Below are positions 41,538 through 50,194 of a stretch of DNA of 64,000 bases, piece by piece. Position numbers and translations under genes: made by a program. Location: assembly GCF_026168105.1 (NCBI RefSeq), contig NZ_LBMW01000022.1, positions 62,001-126,000 of the forward strand. Reading direction: 5' to 3'. The notes beneath the pieces were generated by a model. It searched no databases. It saw only the letters and a list, made by a program, of their open reading frames with translations, and was not told the origin of the DNA. Position 1 is the stretch's first letter; the number at the start of each line of letters is the position of its first letter. This DNA is from Streptomyces hygroscopicus. Its GTDB lineage: Bacteria > Actinomycetota > Actinomycetes > Streptomycetales > Streptomycetaceae.

Positions 41538-43274
41538 CTAACCTGCCATGGACAGGGTGTAGGGAGACAAGGCCGGAGCGAGCTGAACTCCGGGGGCCAG
41601 GCTGAGTGCGACGAGAGCGTCGGGCAAGCCGCGTCCGACGTGTGCCGCCTCCACCGTGCCCGGGGCAGCCAGCTGGCGGCAGCTTGCCGCGATGATCTCG
41701 AACAAGTGCTGCACCCTGCCAGGTCCGCGAGGCAGCAGCTGACCGTGGAAATTCTCGTGGTGAGCGAGCACGAGAGCGGCCAGACCGGCGACGTGGGCCG
41801 AGGCCGCGCCGGTGCCGTCGAGGGCCGCGTATCCGCCCTGGGGCGCGCACGACAGGACCGCCACCCCGGGGGCGGCCGCGTCGACACCGGGGCCGTAGCA
41901 GCTGAACGGCGCGGCGAACAGCCCATCCGGTGTCAACTGCGGTCCCGAGTGGGTGGCTTGGGAGGTGTCCTGCGGGTACGACCCGAACAATCCCAGCGCG
42001 CCCACGGTGAACACGGTGGGGAGTGAGCCCGGGAAGGCGACCGGGCCGCCGGTGTCGCCCGCCGGGGCGACGCAGGCCATGCCCGCCGCGTAGGCATCGG
42101 CCAGTTTGCGTGAGACCAGCGCCGACGAGTACGGGGTCGCCACTCCGATGTGGGCGATGTCGACCTCGCGTTCGATGCAGTGGTCCAGGGCGGCAATGAG
42201 GTCGCTGAAATGCCCGTCGGGCATCACCTTGCAGACCTCGATCTCGGCATCGACCGCGATTCCGATGACGCCCTTGCCGGTGTCCGCCCCGGCGATGATG
42301 CCCGCCGCGTGCGTACCGCTGCCCACCATGTCGCGGGCCCAGTCCTCGTCCGTTCCGCGCACGAGATCGACCCCGGAACGCACCCTTTCCTTCAGATCCG
42401 GGTGCTCGGCATTGACCCCGGAACCGATGACCGCGATCTTGACGCCGAAGGCGCGGAACGTGGGGGGCAGCCGGTCCAGCCGCATGGCCTGCTGGCCCCA
42501 ACCGTACTGCTGCCGCTGCTCCAGCTCCGGGTACACCTTGGCCAGCGGGGTGAGGGTGACGACGTTCTCCCGGGTCGCCGACAGGTCGGGGCGATGGATC
42601 CAGCGGTCCGCGTACCCGCCCTTGGGCCGGACGTAGAGGGACTGAATGGACTGTTCGGTTTCTGTCGCCAGTGTGATGGTGGCCATCCCGTCGGTCCCGG
42701 TGATGCCCTGGCCCGGCCATGTCGCCCCGATCAGGAATACCCCCGCGCCCGCCAGGGGTTCGCCGTCCGGGCCGCAGACGCGCACCGAGACGTCCATGGA
42801 TTGGTCCAGCGGCATGACCAGCCCGGGATCGCGCAGCGGCAGAGTCCCCGCAGTCGGTGTGGCGGCGGGGCCGGTTCCGGACAGCGGCAGGTCCGGCTCG
42901 ACGTGCACGTGAAGCGATCGCATCGCGGGCACCTGGGCCTCGGCGGCCTCGACGACCGCGATTTCCGGGCAGGCCGGGGGCAGACCGGCCGACTGGAGCT
43001 TCTGCGATGGCCGGATTTTGCGGGTCACTTTGACCTCGGGCATCCGGTCCAGCCGGTCACACAGGGCGTCCATACTGAGTTCGGGCACTCCCGGGGGGAG
43101 CAGATTCTGCGGCAGCGGTGCGACCATGTACCGCTCCCGGCGCGGCTGTACCGCGAGCGGTTCCTGTGTGCCCTTCTTGCGTGGCCCCGTTTCCTTGCCC
43201 TCGGGCCCTGGCCCACCCGCCTCCATGCCCTCGGATCTGCTCCCGCGGTTGTTTCCAGGCCTTTCCTTGACCAT
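41538..43274 (-). CDS. subtilisin-like protein with inactivated catalytic triad (pseudoprotease)
   Basis: A 578-residue protein with no signal peptide. N-terminal about 250 residues are linker plus a carboxypeptidase-regulatory-like beta domain (VRVCGPDGEPLAGAGVFLIGA). A subtilase fold follows. Three key positions are altered. The Asp box reads VKIAVIGSGVNAEHPDL (about residue 281), with Gly for Asp. The Ser box reads GTGAASAHVAGLAALV (about 489) where GTSMATPHVAG is normal. The oxyanion Asn box reads APAGDTGG. Only the His box (GSGTHAAG, about 320) is kept. It cannot cut peptides by the usual chemistry and may instead bind peptides or a partner. The start at 43274 has AAGGTGG upstream. It is 131 bases downstream of the glutamine-rich protein in the same direction. 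Confidence 0.8.
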   Translation of the reverse strand: MVKERPGNNRGSRSEGMEAGGPGPEGKETGPRKKGTQEPLAVQPRRERYMVAPLPQNLLPPGVPELSMDALCDRLDRMPEVKVTRKIRPSQKLQSAGLPPACPEIAVVEAAEAQVPAMRSLHVHVEPDLPLSGTGPAATPTAGTLPLRDPGLVMPLDQSMDVSVRVCGPDGEPLAGAGVFLIGATWPGQGITGTDGMATITLATETEQSIQSLYVRPKGGYADRWIHRPDLSATRENVVTLTPLAKVYPELEQRQQYGWGQQAMRLDRLPPTFRAFGVKIAVIGSGVNAEHPDLKERVRSGVDLVRGTDEDWARDMVGSGTHAAGIIAGADTGKGVIGIAVDAEIEVCKVMPDGHFSDLIAALDHCIEREVDIAHIGVATPYSSALVSRKLADAYAAGMACVAPAGDTGGPVAFPGSLPTVFTVGALGLFGSYPQDTSQATHSGPQLTPDGLFAAPFSCYGPGVDAAAPGVAVLSCAPQGGYAALDGTGAASAHVAGLAALVLAHHENFHGQLLPRGPGRVQHLFEIIAASCRQLAAPGTVEAAHVGRGLPDALVALSLAPGVQLAPALSPYTLSMAG

Positions 43275-43405
43275 TACGTCCACCTTCACCACGCCTAGGT
43301 CGTACTTGTGCTCCTGATCCGGCGACGGGCAGTCAGCGCTTCCAAGGTGATGCGGTGTGCCCGGGATCGAGTCCGGGACACACCGCATCGCGCTCTGCCC
43401 AGAGG

Positions 43406-43849
43406 TCAGCCGATACCGAAGGGCTGACCCATCTGTCCGAAGCCGAAGCCCGGCTGCTGGTATTGCGGGAACTGCTGGCCGTACGGCTGCTGGCCGAACC
43501 CGCCGCCCCACTGCTGGCCCTGCTGGCTCTGCTGCAGGAGCGTCATGATCGCGGTCGGCAGCGCCTGCTGCACGGACTGCTCCACGGCGCTCCGGACACC
43601 CTGCTGCAGCGAGTGGTGCAACGCCACAGCCAGGTAGGGGTGCGCCTGATGGGCGATGCCCTGCTGCTGGAGCTGCTGCTGGACCTGCTGGATCTGCTGC
43701 AGCGTCTGCTGCATGCGCTGCGCGATCTGCTGGCTTGCCTGCTGGCATGCCTGCTGGATCGTTTGCTGGACGATCTGCGCGAGCTGCTGCGGGGCGCCGG
43801 TCTGCTGACCGAACTGTTGCATGGGTTGGGTACCGGTCATCACCGACAT
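43406..43849 (-). CDS. glutamine-rich coiled-coil protein
   Basis: A 147-residue protein that I do not recognise. Residues about 10-65 form a continuous Gln-rich helix (QQFGQQTGAPQQLAQIVQQ, then IQQACQQASQQIAQRM and IQQVQQQLQQ), a likely coiled coil. The C-terminal 35 residues are Gln/Gly/Phe/Pro-rich and disordered (GGGFGQQPYGQQFPQYQ, FGFGQMGQPFGIG), with prion- or condensate-like composition. No signal peptide. The start at 43849 follows GGAG and opens MSVMTGTQPMQQF. It lies upstream of the pseudo-subtilase in the same direction, so the two are likely partners. Codons for Gln are almost all CAG, as expected in a high-GC host. Confidence 0.65.
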   Translation of the reverse strand: MSVMTGTQPMQQFGQQTGAPQQLAQIVQQTIQQACQQASQQIAQRMQQTLQQIQQVQQQLQQQGIAHQAHPYLAVALHHSLQQGVRSAVEQSVQQALPTAIMTLLQQSQQGQQWGGGFGQQPYGQQFPQYQQPGFGFGQMGQPFGIG

Positions 43850-44650
43850 GAATACTCCATTCGATGGCACCACTGGGAAGCCGACATGCATGTCTATATC
43901 GGCCTTATCGGGTAAATCCGACGTCCTGAAACTAAGTTGGCGTCGCTTCGACCGCAATCGGGATGACCCCCGGCGGGAGGCACTCACGGTCGGACAGCCG
44001 ACTGGAAAAGCACGTGGTTCGCCCGGCGGCACAGGGTTCGCAAAGGCGTCGTCGTGCCATGCGGCCGTCCGGGGGCAGGGGCTCGATCCGACGGGAATCG
44101 AGCCGCCAACCGAGTGAGCGCCATAGGCGGCCTGTGCCGCATGAGATCCGGAGCCGGGCGGTTGACCAGGTCGTTCGCTGGGCCTGGTCGGGATGACGAG
44201 GAAACTCGGTTCGGCCCGGTGGCCAGGACCCGGGCCACGTTACTCCCGGGTTCGAGCGCACTTGAAGTGACGGGACGTTCCCGGCTGCGCCGTCCCGCTA
44301 CCGTGTGCGGCCGACGGTGCTCGGCCGTGCTGTCTCGGCAAGGTGCTTCTCTCTCTGCTGCCGCAAACGGGCTTGGCAAAGGCGGCGCACTGGTCAGGGC
44401 GGGGTGTGAGGCCGCGTGTCGGGCGGCCTTGGGGCCGCTCCACACGCCGGGGCCGTACGCCCTTTCCGAGGGCCTTCGGTTGGCGGATGGTGCCAAGTGA
44501 CGGGCTGCCAGGGCGATTTGTGGCCTACAAGAGTGGCGCACCCAGGCCCCTGGGGGTGGCGACCGGACGCCCGAGATGATCGGCGGTGTGACCCGGGAAC
44601 GCTACCTACCGCCCCCGACTGAAAGAACACGTTCGAAAGGGCAAGAAGAA
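43850..44650. other. intergenic stretch of about 800 bases, no gene seen
   Basis: Lies between the divergent Gln-rich and small secreted protein genes. Frames on both strands are low-quality, cysteine/arginine-rich and lack ribosome sites. AT content is raised in 43,855-43,945, the likely promoter of the Gln-rich gene. No repeats or strong hairpins were noted. Confidence 0.4.
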
Positions 44651-45097
44651 ATGAGTCTCTCCCGACTGGGCACGCGCATGGCGATGATCACCGCCGCCGT
44701 CGCGCTCGGTGCTCTCCCGTTCGCGGCTCCCGCCCCGGCCTTCGCCGCCTCGCACTCGGTCGGCCTGACCGTCGGACCCGTGCCGATCCCCCAAGTCCCG
44801 CTCTCCGCCTGCATCGACACGACCTGCGTGTCGACTCCGCCGCTCAACAGCGTCAAACTCACCACGACGGCAACCGTGAACGGCCTCGCACTCCCCGTCC
44901 TCACCGCGGCGTCCTGTCCCAACGGCGGGCAAGGAGCCGCGATCAGGGTTTCCAGCCTCACACCCACGACCGTCACCATCAGCGGATCGGTGACCGGTAC
45001 CTCCTCCAGCGGCCCGGTGAACATTCCGCTGGGCCCCGTCACGGAAAGGATCACCCCCGGCACGCCCGGCGTCCTCGTCTCCGCCTGCACGACCTGA
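44651..45097 (+). CDS. small secreted protein
   Basis: A 148-residue exported protein. The signal peptide is MSLSRLGTRMAMITAAVAL to about residue 35 with an AFA-A cleavage site. The mature domain (about 113 residues) is Thr/Ser/Val-rich, consistent with a beta sandwich, and holds four cysteines (CIDTTC, one in TAASCPN, one in VSACTT) that could form two disulfides. No enzyme motif. It resembles small cell-surface proteins common in streptomycetes, of unknown role. Start at 44651 is behind an AGAAGA stretch. Monocistronic. Confidence 0.7.
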   Translation: MSLSRLGTRMAMITAAVALGALPFAAPAPAFAASHSVGLTVGPVPIPQVPLSACIDTTCVSTPPLNSVKLTTTATVNGLALPVLTAASCPNGGQGAAIRVSSLTPTTVTISGSVTGTSSSGPVNIPLGPVTERITPGTPGVLVSACTT

Positions 45098-45213
45098 CAT
45101 CGGGCTGCGCATCTGGCCCGCGGCCTTGGCGTACCGCTCGGCGAACTCGTCCCACAAGGCCTGCCTGGCCGCTTGAAAACAGTGCCGGGTCTCGCCGAGC
45201 GAGACCCCGGCCT

Positions 45214-45570
45214 TCACCGCCGGGCGACGATGCTGATGACGAGGGACACGGCGGTGAGGGCGAGAACGCCGGAGGCCAGGGTCACTGCGGGGATCGGATC
45301 CCTGGCCCGCACATGTGTCAGGACGGCGCCGGACATCAGTGCGCACAGTCCCGCGAGGGACGCCATTTCGAGCGGACGGATCGCCTGCCCCACCAGGACG
45401 CCGAGGCCGCCGGAGGCTTCCAGCACGCCGATCGCCTTCCACCGCGACGGGGCCATGCCGAAGTGGTCGCGGTACTTCAGTGACCGGCTCAGTCCCACGA
45501 CTTTGACACCCCCGGTGCAGACGAACAATGTGCCGAGGATCAGGTTCAGGATGGTGCGAACGGTGCTCAC
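45214..45570 (-). CDS. DoxX-family small membrane protein
   Basis: A 118-residue protein with four hydrophobic helices (ILNLILGTLFVCTGGVKVVG, AIGVLEASGGLGVLVG, MASLAGLCALMSGAVLTHV, LASGVLALTAVSLVISIVA). The GVKVVGL and RSLKYRDHFGM loops match DoxX-like proteins, which are often redox- or quinone-linked. It is divergent from the TetR gene with 36 bases between, so TetR probably represses it. On its 3' side, 45,098-45,190 (minus strand) reads CFQAARQALWDEFAERYAKAAGQM, a coding-like fragment without a start, possibly a remnant. Confidence 0.78.
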   Translation of the reverse strand: MSTVRTILNLILGTLFVCTGGVKVVGLSRSLKYRDHFGMAPSRWKAIGVLEASGGLGVLVGQAIRPLEMASLAGLCALMSGAVLTHVRARDPIPAVTLASGVLALTAVSLVISIVARR

Positions 45571-45606
45571 GGATCACCTTTCCAGGATGGGGACGAGCAG
45601 GCGCGG

Positions 45607-46299
45607 ATGAGATACTGCGCGGTGATGACCGAGCCCACGACTGCAGCGGGACGCCCTCAAGGACGCCCTTCGACCATGCGCGACAACCAGCGGGAGGCCT
45701 CTCGGCGCAGGCTGCTGGACGCCGCGCTGGGGATCCTCGCCGAGGAGGGCTACCGCCACCTGACCGTGAAGGAGGTGGGGGAACGGGCGGGAGTCAGCCG
45801 GGGCATGGTCAACTACCACTTCGCTTCCAAAGCCGGGCTCATCGACGCGGTCGTGCGTGACATTCGCGAGGTCTTCGTGGACCAGCTGCGGGCATTGCCC
45901 GGATACGACCGGATGAGCGGGCTGGAGGCCGTCATGGCCAAGCTGGACCAGTACTTCGCGCGTCTGGCCGAGCCGGGCCCCGGTGTACGGGCACGCGCGC
46001 TGCTGGTCCTGTTGATCGAGGCGGTCGGCAGTCCGGAAGACATCTCGGGGGAGCGGCTGGCGGACCAACTCGACCTGGTCCGTACCGGCCTGGAGGAGGA
46101 CATCCGGCGGGGGGTCGCGGACAGCAGCATCCGGCCGGACATCGATCCCCGCGCCCAGGCATTCCTGCTGGAGAGCCTTGCACGCGGAGTGCTGCTCCAG
46201 TACCAGTTGGACCCCTCCCGTGCGTCTCTCGCAGACATCGGCCGTGCCGCCCACGACATGGCGCTGGCGGCGCTCGCCCCGAGGGGGAAGGCCTCCTGA
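45607..46299 (+). CDS. TetR-family transcriptional regulator
   Basis: A 230-residue TetR protein. The helix-turn-helix is LTVKEVGERAGVSRGMVNYHFASKAGLIDAV split over residues about 55-85, with the diagnostic NYHFASK. The C-terminal ligand-binding helical domain resembles BetI/TetR_C_6 types. Divergent from DoxX and convergent with the SDR. The start could be the ATG at 45607 or 45625; neither has a clear ribosome site. The likely operator is within 45,570-45,607. Confidence 0.83.
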   Translation: MRYCAVMTEPTTAAGRPQGRPSTMRDNQREASRRRLLDAALGILAEEGYRHLTVKEVGERAGVSRGMVNYHFASKAGLIDAVVRDIREVFVDQLRALPGYDRMSGLEAVMAKLDQYFARLAEPGPGVRARALLVLLIEAVGSPEDISGERLADQLDLVRTGLEEDIRRGVADSSIRPDIDPRAQAFLLESLARGVLLQYQLDPSRASLADIGRAAHDMALAALAPRGKAS

Positions 46300-46365
46300 T
46301 CCCGCCGGACGGGCCGCGCGGCAGGAGTCGGCCCAGGTGCGAACGGGAGGACCGGCGCACCGCGG

Positions 46366-47172
46366 TCAGACCGCACTCAACCCGCCGTCCACCACCAGCT
46401 GCTGGCCCGTGATGTAGGAGGCATGGTCGGAGAGCAGGAAGGTGACGGCCTGCGCCACCTCCCACGCGGTGCCCTGCCGAGCGAGCGGGATTCGCTCGAA
46501 GGAGGCGGTCCTGGAGGCCCGGCCCGCGGATGCCTGACGGCCCATCGGGGTGTCGATCAGGCCGGGGACGACCAGGTTGGCGCGGATGGCGCGTGGCGCG
46601 CCCTCCTTGGCGACGTGCCGGGTCAGACCGAACAGTCCGGCCTTGGAACTGTCGTAGGCCGGCGACCCGGTGGCGGCTCGAAGTCCCGCCAGCGATCCGA
46701 TGAAGACGATCGCGCCGCCGTCGGCCATCGCAGGCAGCCCGTATCTGGCGGCGAGGAACGGCGCCCGCAGGTTGAGGGACAGGACGCGGTCCCAGTCCTC
46801 GGGGGAGGTGTCGGCCAGGCCCCTGCCCAGCCCGATGCCGACATTGACCACCAGCGCGTCCAGGCCGCCGAGCTCACGGACCGTCCCGGCCACCAGCGCG
46901 GCGGTCTGCTCGGCGTCGGTGGCATCAGCCACCAGGGCAGCACCGGCAGAGCCCTCGGCGGTGACGAGCCCGGCGGTCGCTTCCGCTGCTTCGGGCACCA
47001 CATCGGCACAGGCCACGTCTGCTCCCTCGCGGGCCGCGAGGACGGAGATCGCGCGGCCGTTGCCGATGGGTGCTTCCGGATCGGCGTCCGGTCGCGTGCC
47101 GGCGCCGATCACCAGGAGCTTGCGACCTGACAGCCGACGGGCCGTGCGCCCCGGTTCGCTCTGCTCATCCAT
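46366..47172 (-). CDS. SDR-family oxidoreductase
   Basis: A 268-residue SDR. The cofactor region is split by an acidic insertion (VIGAGTRPDADPEAPIGNGRAIS), an unusual layout. NVGIGLG replaces the NAG box; Ser is in FIGSLAGL; Tyr/Lys in YDSSKAGLFG. The C-terminus ITGQQLVVDGGLSAV is typical. NAD(P)-dependent; substrate unknown. It overlaps the CMD-family gene by 8 bases, and the two form an operon converging on TetR. Confidence 0.8.
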   Translation of the reverse strand: MDEQSEPGRTARRLSGRKLLVIGAGTRPDADPEAPIGNGRAISVLAAREGADVACADVVPEAAEATAGLVTAEGSAGAALVADATDAEQTAALVAGTVRELGGLDALVVNVGIGLGRGLADTSPEDWDRVLSLNLRAPFLAARYGLPAMADGGAIVFIGSLAGLRAATGSPAYDSSKAGLFGLTRHVAKEGAPRAIRANLVVPGLIDTPMGRQASAGRASRTASFERIPLARQGTAWEVAQAVTFLLSDHASYITGQQLVVDGGLSAV

Positions 47173-47794
47173 CGTTCTGGCTCCCTTCAGGGAAGCCGGC
47201 GTGCTCGAAGCCCGGTTCCAGTCGAACCCCGGCGGAGTTGAGGAAGAAGGCCACCAAGTGGTACTGGCCCACGAGTACGGTGATCTCGATGAGCGCGGCC
47301 TCGTCGTAGTGGGACGCGAGGGCCTGCCATGTGGCTTCGCACACCACGGCGTCGTGGTGCAACTGGTCGGCGGCTCGGAGCAGATGCCTCTCCAGGTCCG
47401 TCCATGCGCCCGCCTCCGGTCCCTGGACGATCCGCTGGAGGTCCTCCGTTGTGACACCTGCGGCCTTGGCCAGCGGCACGTGGCGTCCCCATTCGTAGGC
47501 AGCACGGGTGTTGTGTGCGGTGCGAAGGATCAGCAGCTCCCTGACCCTTGCCGGCAGCAGTCCGTTGCGCAGCAGCTGGCTGCCGAACGGCATGAACCGC
47601 TCGTAGAGGTCCGCATGGCGGGCCAGTGTGGTGAAGATGTTGGGCACCTGGCCTCCCGGGTCCCGGGGAGCGGTGCTGAGGAGCGCTGCGACCCGCGCGT
47701 CCCAGTGGTCCTCCGGTAGGGGTGCAAGGCGGGGGACTCCTTCGACTCCGTCAGCGCGTCGGGCATCGGATTCGTCGGTCGTGGCATCGTCCAT
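47165..47794 (-). CDS. carboxymuconolactone decarboxylase / AhpD-like protein
   Basis: A 209-residue CMD-family protein. The core is LLPARVRELLILRTAHNTRAAYEWGRHVPLA in pieces, with the usual E-x-W-x-x-H pattern in YEWGRH and a C-terminal helix (ALIEITVLVGQYHLVAFFLN). The CxxC of AhpD peroxidases is absent, so it is a decarboxylase-type or structural member rather than a peroxidase. Cotranscribed with the SDR, suggesting a small catabolic or detoxifying pair. Confidence 0.78.
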   Translation of the reverse strand: MDDATTDESDARRADGVEGVPRLAPLPEDHWDARVAALLSTAPRDPGGQVPNIFTTLARHADLYERFMPFGSQLLRNGLLPARVRELLILRTAHNTRAAYEWGRHVPLAKAAGVTTEDLQRIVQGPEAGAWTDLERHLLRAADQLHHDAVVCEATWQALASHYDEAALIEITVLVGQYHLVAFFLNSAGVRLEPGFEHAGFPEGSQNDG

Positions 47795-47891
47795 GCCCTC
47801 ACCCTAGAAACTGGCTGAACGTTTAGCAAGTGAATGCGCGCCGGGTAACCCGTACCCGCCGACGGCGGTGGGGCGATCAGTGGAGCATCGT

Positions 47892-49067
47892 GTGTCGACG
47901 AGGCAGGCTGTATCCATGCAGTCGCCCCTCCGCTCACGTCCTGGGCCGGGCGCGGGCGGTTACAGTCGCGTGCTCCCACTCGTACAGTGCGTACCGTTCG
48001 CGATCGCACTGTGCGTCGTGGGAATCGAGCTCTCTCCTGCGCACTTTCTGTATACCGGCCCCCTCCTCACCGCGACGCCGGCTCTGGCGGCGGTGACGAT
48101 GGGGCCCAAGGGCACCATCTCGGCAGCGGCATTCGCGCTGGCCGTCAGCGTGGCCACCGCCACCTACAACCAGGCATGGGGAACCCAGCAGGTCTACACC
48201 AATCTTCTGGCTCTTCTTCTGGTGTCCGCCGCCGGCGTTGCGATGAGCGGCACCGTCTTCGCTCTCCGCCGGAAGGAACTCGACCAGGTCCGCCGGATCG
48301 CTGTCGCGGCGCAAGAGGTCATCCTGCGGCCTGTACCTGCCCGGCTGGGCCCGGTGAGGGCCGCCAGCATGTACCTTGCGGCCGAGACGGGCGCGCAGAT
48401 CGGCGGTGATCTGTACGAAGCCGTACGCACCCGGTTCGGAGTCCGGTTGATCGTGGGGGACGTCCGGGGCAAGGGGCTGCCCGGCGTGCGCGCGGCCGCA
48501 GCCGTCCTGAGCGCCTTCCGGGAGGCCGTGCACTATGAGGACGACCTGGCGGAGGTGTTGAACCACTGCGCGGCCGCCCTACGCCGCGAGGGCGCGGTGC
48601 CCGGCGCGGTCGATCCGGAGGCTCAGGCGGAGAGTTTCGTCACGGTGGTCTTGGCTCAGGTTCCGGACAGACGTGTGGTCGAGGTGGTCAACCGCGGCCA
48701 TCCACCTCCGCTGGTTCTGCGCCAAGGCAGGGTTCAGGCCCTGATGCCCACCTCACCACTGCCGCCGCTCGGCTTGGACGACCTCGTGGCGGACCTTCCT
48801 GTCAAAGCGGAGACCTATCCGTTCACACCCGGCGACCGTCTGCTGCTGCACACTGACGGCATCATCGAAGCCCGCAATCGCAACAACGACTTCTTCCCCC
48901 TTGCCGAGGCCATGGAAGCGGTGCACCCCTGCTCCCCGCAGGAGTTCCTTCAGCACTTGCACCAGGGGCTGATCCGCCACACCCAGGGTCGCCTGGCGGA
49001 CGATGCCGCGATGATCCTGGTCGACCGGCTCGACGAAGAGTGCGGCACCGTCGACCATCCCCTCTGA
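47892..49067 (+). CDS. membrane-anchored PP2C/SpoIIE-type phosphatase
   Basis: A 391-residue protein. Three to four N-terminal membrane helices (up to about residue 120) lead through a short coiled linker to a SpoIIE domain: IGGDLYEAV with the metal Asp, IVGDVRGKGL with two further acidic residues, RGHPPPLVL, and LLHTDGIIEARN with ADDAAMILVDR. Such enzymes dephosphorylate anti-anti-sigma factors in streptomycete stress networks. A clear relative lies at 61,420. The start is GTG 47892 behind GGAG. The ATPase gene at 49,613, an anti-sigma-type kinase, may be its functional counterpart. Confidence 0.85.
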   Translation: MSTRQAVSMQSPLRSRPGPGAGGYSRVLPLVQCVPFAIALCVVGIELSPAHFLYTGPLLTATPALAAVTMGPKGTISAAAFALAVSVATATYNQAWGTQQVYTNLLALLLVSAAGVAMSGTVFALRRKELDQVRRIAVAAQEVILRPVPARLGPVRAASMYLAAETGAQIGGDLYEAVRTRFGVRLIVGDVRGKGLPGVRAAAAVLSAFREAVHYEDDLAEVLNHCAAALRREGAVPGAVDPEAQAESFVTVVLAQVPDRRVVEVVNRGHPPPLVLRQGRVQALMPTSPLPPLGLDDLVADLPVKAETYPFTPGDRLLLHTDGIIEARNRNNDFFPLAEAMEAVHPCSPQEFLQHLHQGLIRHTQGRLADDAAMILVDRLDEECGTVDHPL

Positions 49068-49612
49068 GTACGGCAACCGGGCAACTTGGCATCAGGTCCT
49101 CGAGGTGTCCCCGCACCCGGCCCGGAAGCCGAAGGAGCTCTGGAGGCCAACGGCTGTGCACATCACGGCACTTTCGCCTCCCGCATCACATGGGCCGTCG
49201 GCGCTGCGATCCGTCTCCCGGCTTCCCTGTTTCATGGCGTCGCACGACCCCAGGGCCTTCCGGATGCGCCGCTTGTTCGCCATTACACCAAATCGTTCGG
49301 TAATGCCGACCCACATTCGTTGACCCCGACCGCCTCGGTCCGTAGCGTCCGGTATCGGGACATCACCCCATCAAGGGGCGATACCCGGCCCACCCCGGAC
49401 CTGGGGCCGAAAGCAGGTCCACGGGCGTCCAGCAATGCCGGCACCCGACAGCTTCCTGTAGGAGGAGCGGTGGCGGACCAGCTAATGAACCCAGGGGCCT
49501 GCATGCCGGCGCCCGAGGGCCCCTGCGCCAGCCCGGCAGCACGGCGCGCCCCGCACACATGCGGCGCCGCGCGCCTCTTCGACCCGCCCCTGACGGCCGA
49601 GGCAGGAACTCA
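49068..49612. other. intergenic stretch of about 545 bases, no gene supported
   Basis: Lies between the phosphatase and the small ATPase genes, with no strong hairpin. One minus-strand frame at 49,092-49,281 (starting MANKRRIRKALGSCD) has coding-like composition for about 20 codons but no ribosome site, so it is not called. The part from 49,340 to 49,610 reads as a GC-rich leader. Confidence 0.35.
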
Positions 49613-50056
49613 ATGAGGACGGCCGTCCTCACCGGCGCCGAGGACGCCGAGGCGACATCCGTGAACGCGGACCATGTCCTTCCGGTCCCACACATCCTCG
49701 AGGCCGTCGCCGCCGTTCGCCGACGGGCGCACGCACTCCTGGCCGACTGGGAGCTGCCCACCGAGAACCTCGAAGTGGCGCTGCTGGTCATCTCCGAGCT
49801 GATCACGAACGCGATCGTCCACGCCCTGCCCCCGGCCATGCTCCGACTGCGCTGCAGCGCGAACGAAGGACGCCGCACCCTTCGCATCGAGGTCACGGAC
49901 AGCGGACCCTCGCCCCAGGCGCGGCGACCGATCGGGGAGCTGGAGCAGGACGAACACGGCCGCGGAATCAGCATCGTCATGGCACTGTCGGCGAGCTGCG
50001 GCACCTATGCCCGCCGCGACCGGGTGACCCGCTGGGCCGACCTTCCCGTGACCTGA
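49613..50056 (+). CDS. HATPase_c anti-sigma/regulatory kinase-like protein
   Basis: A 147-residue stand-alone GHKL ATPase. N box VALLVISELITNAIVHA; G1 box EVTDSGPSPQ; G2 box EHGRGISIVMAL. This is the RsbW/SpoIIAB-like class abundant in streptomycetes, acting on sigma factors or STAS partners. The start at 49613 is chosen at a central ATG after AGGAA. Partner unknown; the phosphatase upstream is a candidate for opposing activity. Confidence 0.82.
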   Translation: MRTAVLTGAEDAEATSVNADHVLPVPHILEAVAAVRRRAHALLADWELPTENLEVALLVISELITNAIVHALPPAMLRLRCSANEGRRTLRIEVTDSGPSPQARRPIGELEQDEHGRGISIVMALSASCGTYARRDRVTRWADLPVT

Positions 50057-50111
50057 CGGGGGCCCGACGGAAACAGCGGTGGGTCGGCGACCCACAGGCA
50101 CACAGGTGCAT

Positions 50112-50145
50112 CAGGTCCGCTGCCCTCCGAGAGGCAGCGGACCTG
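50112..50145. terminator. bidirectional terminator
   Basis: CAGGTCCGCTGCC (50112-50124) pairs perfectly with GGCAGCGGACCTG (50133-50145), loop of eight. It sits between the convergent ATPase (+) and phosphoesterase (-) genes and can serve both. Confidence 0.75.
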
Positions 50146-50194
50146 ACTCTGTTTCACCGGTGTACGTCGGCTCGGCGTGAAGTCCGACCCAAGG

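Noticed and set aside
49092..49316. Possible small basic protein on the minus strand (MANKRRIRKALG...)
   Set aside because: The first codons look plausible, but there is no ribosome site, the second half has shadow-like composition and no context supports it.
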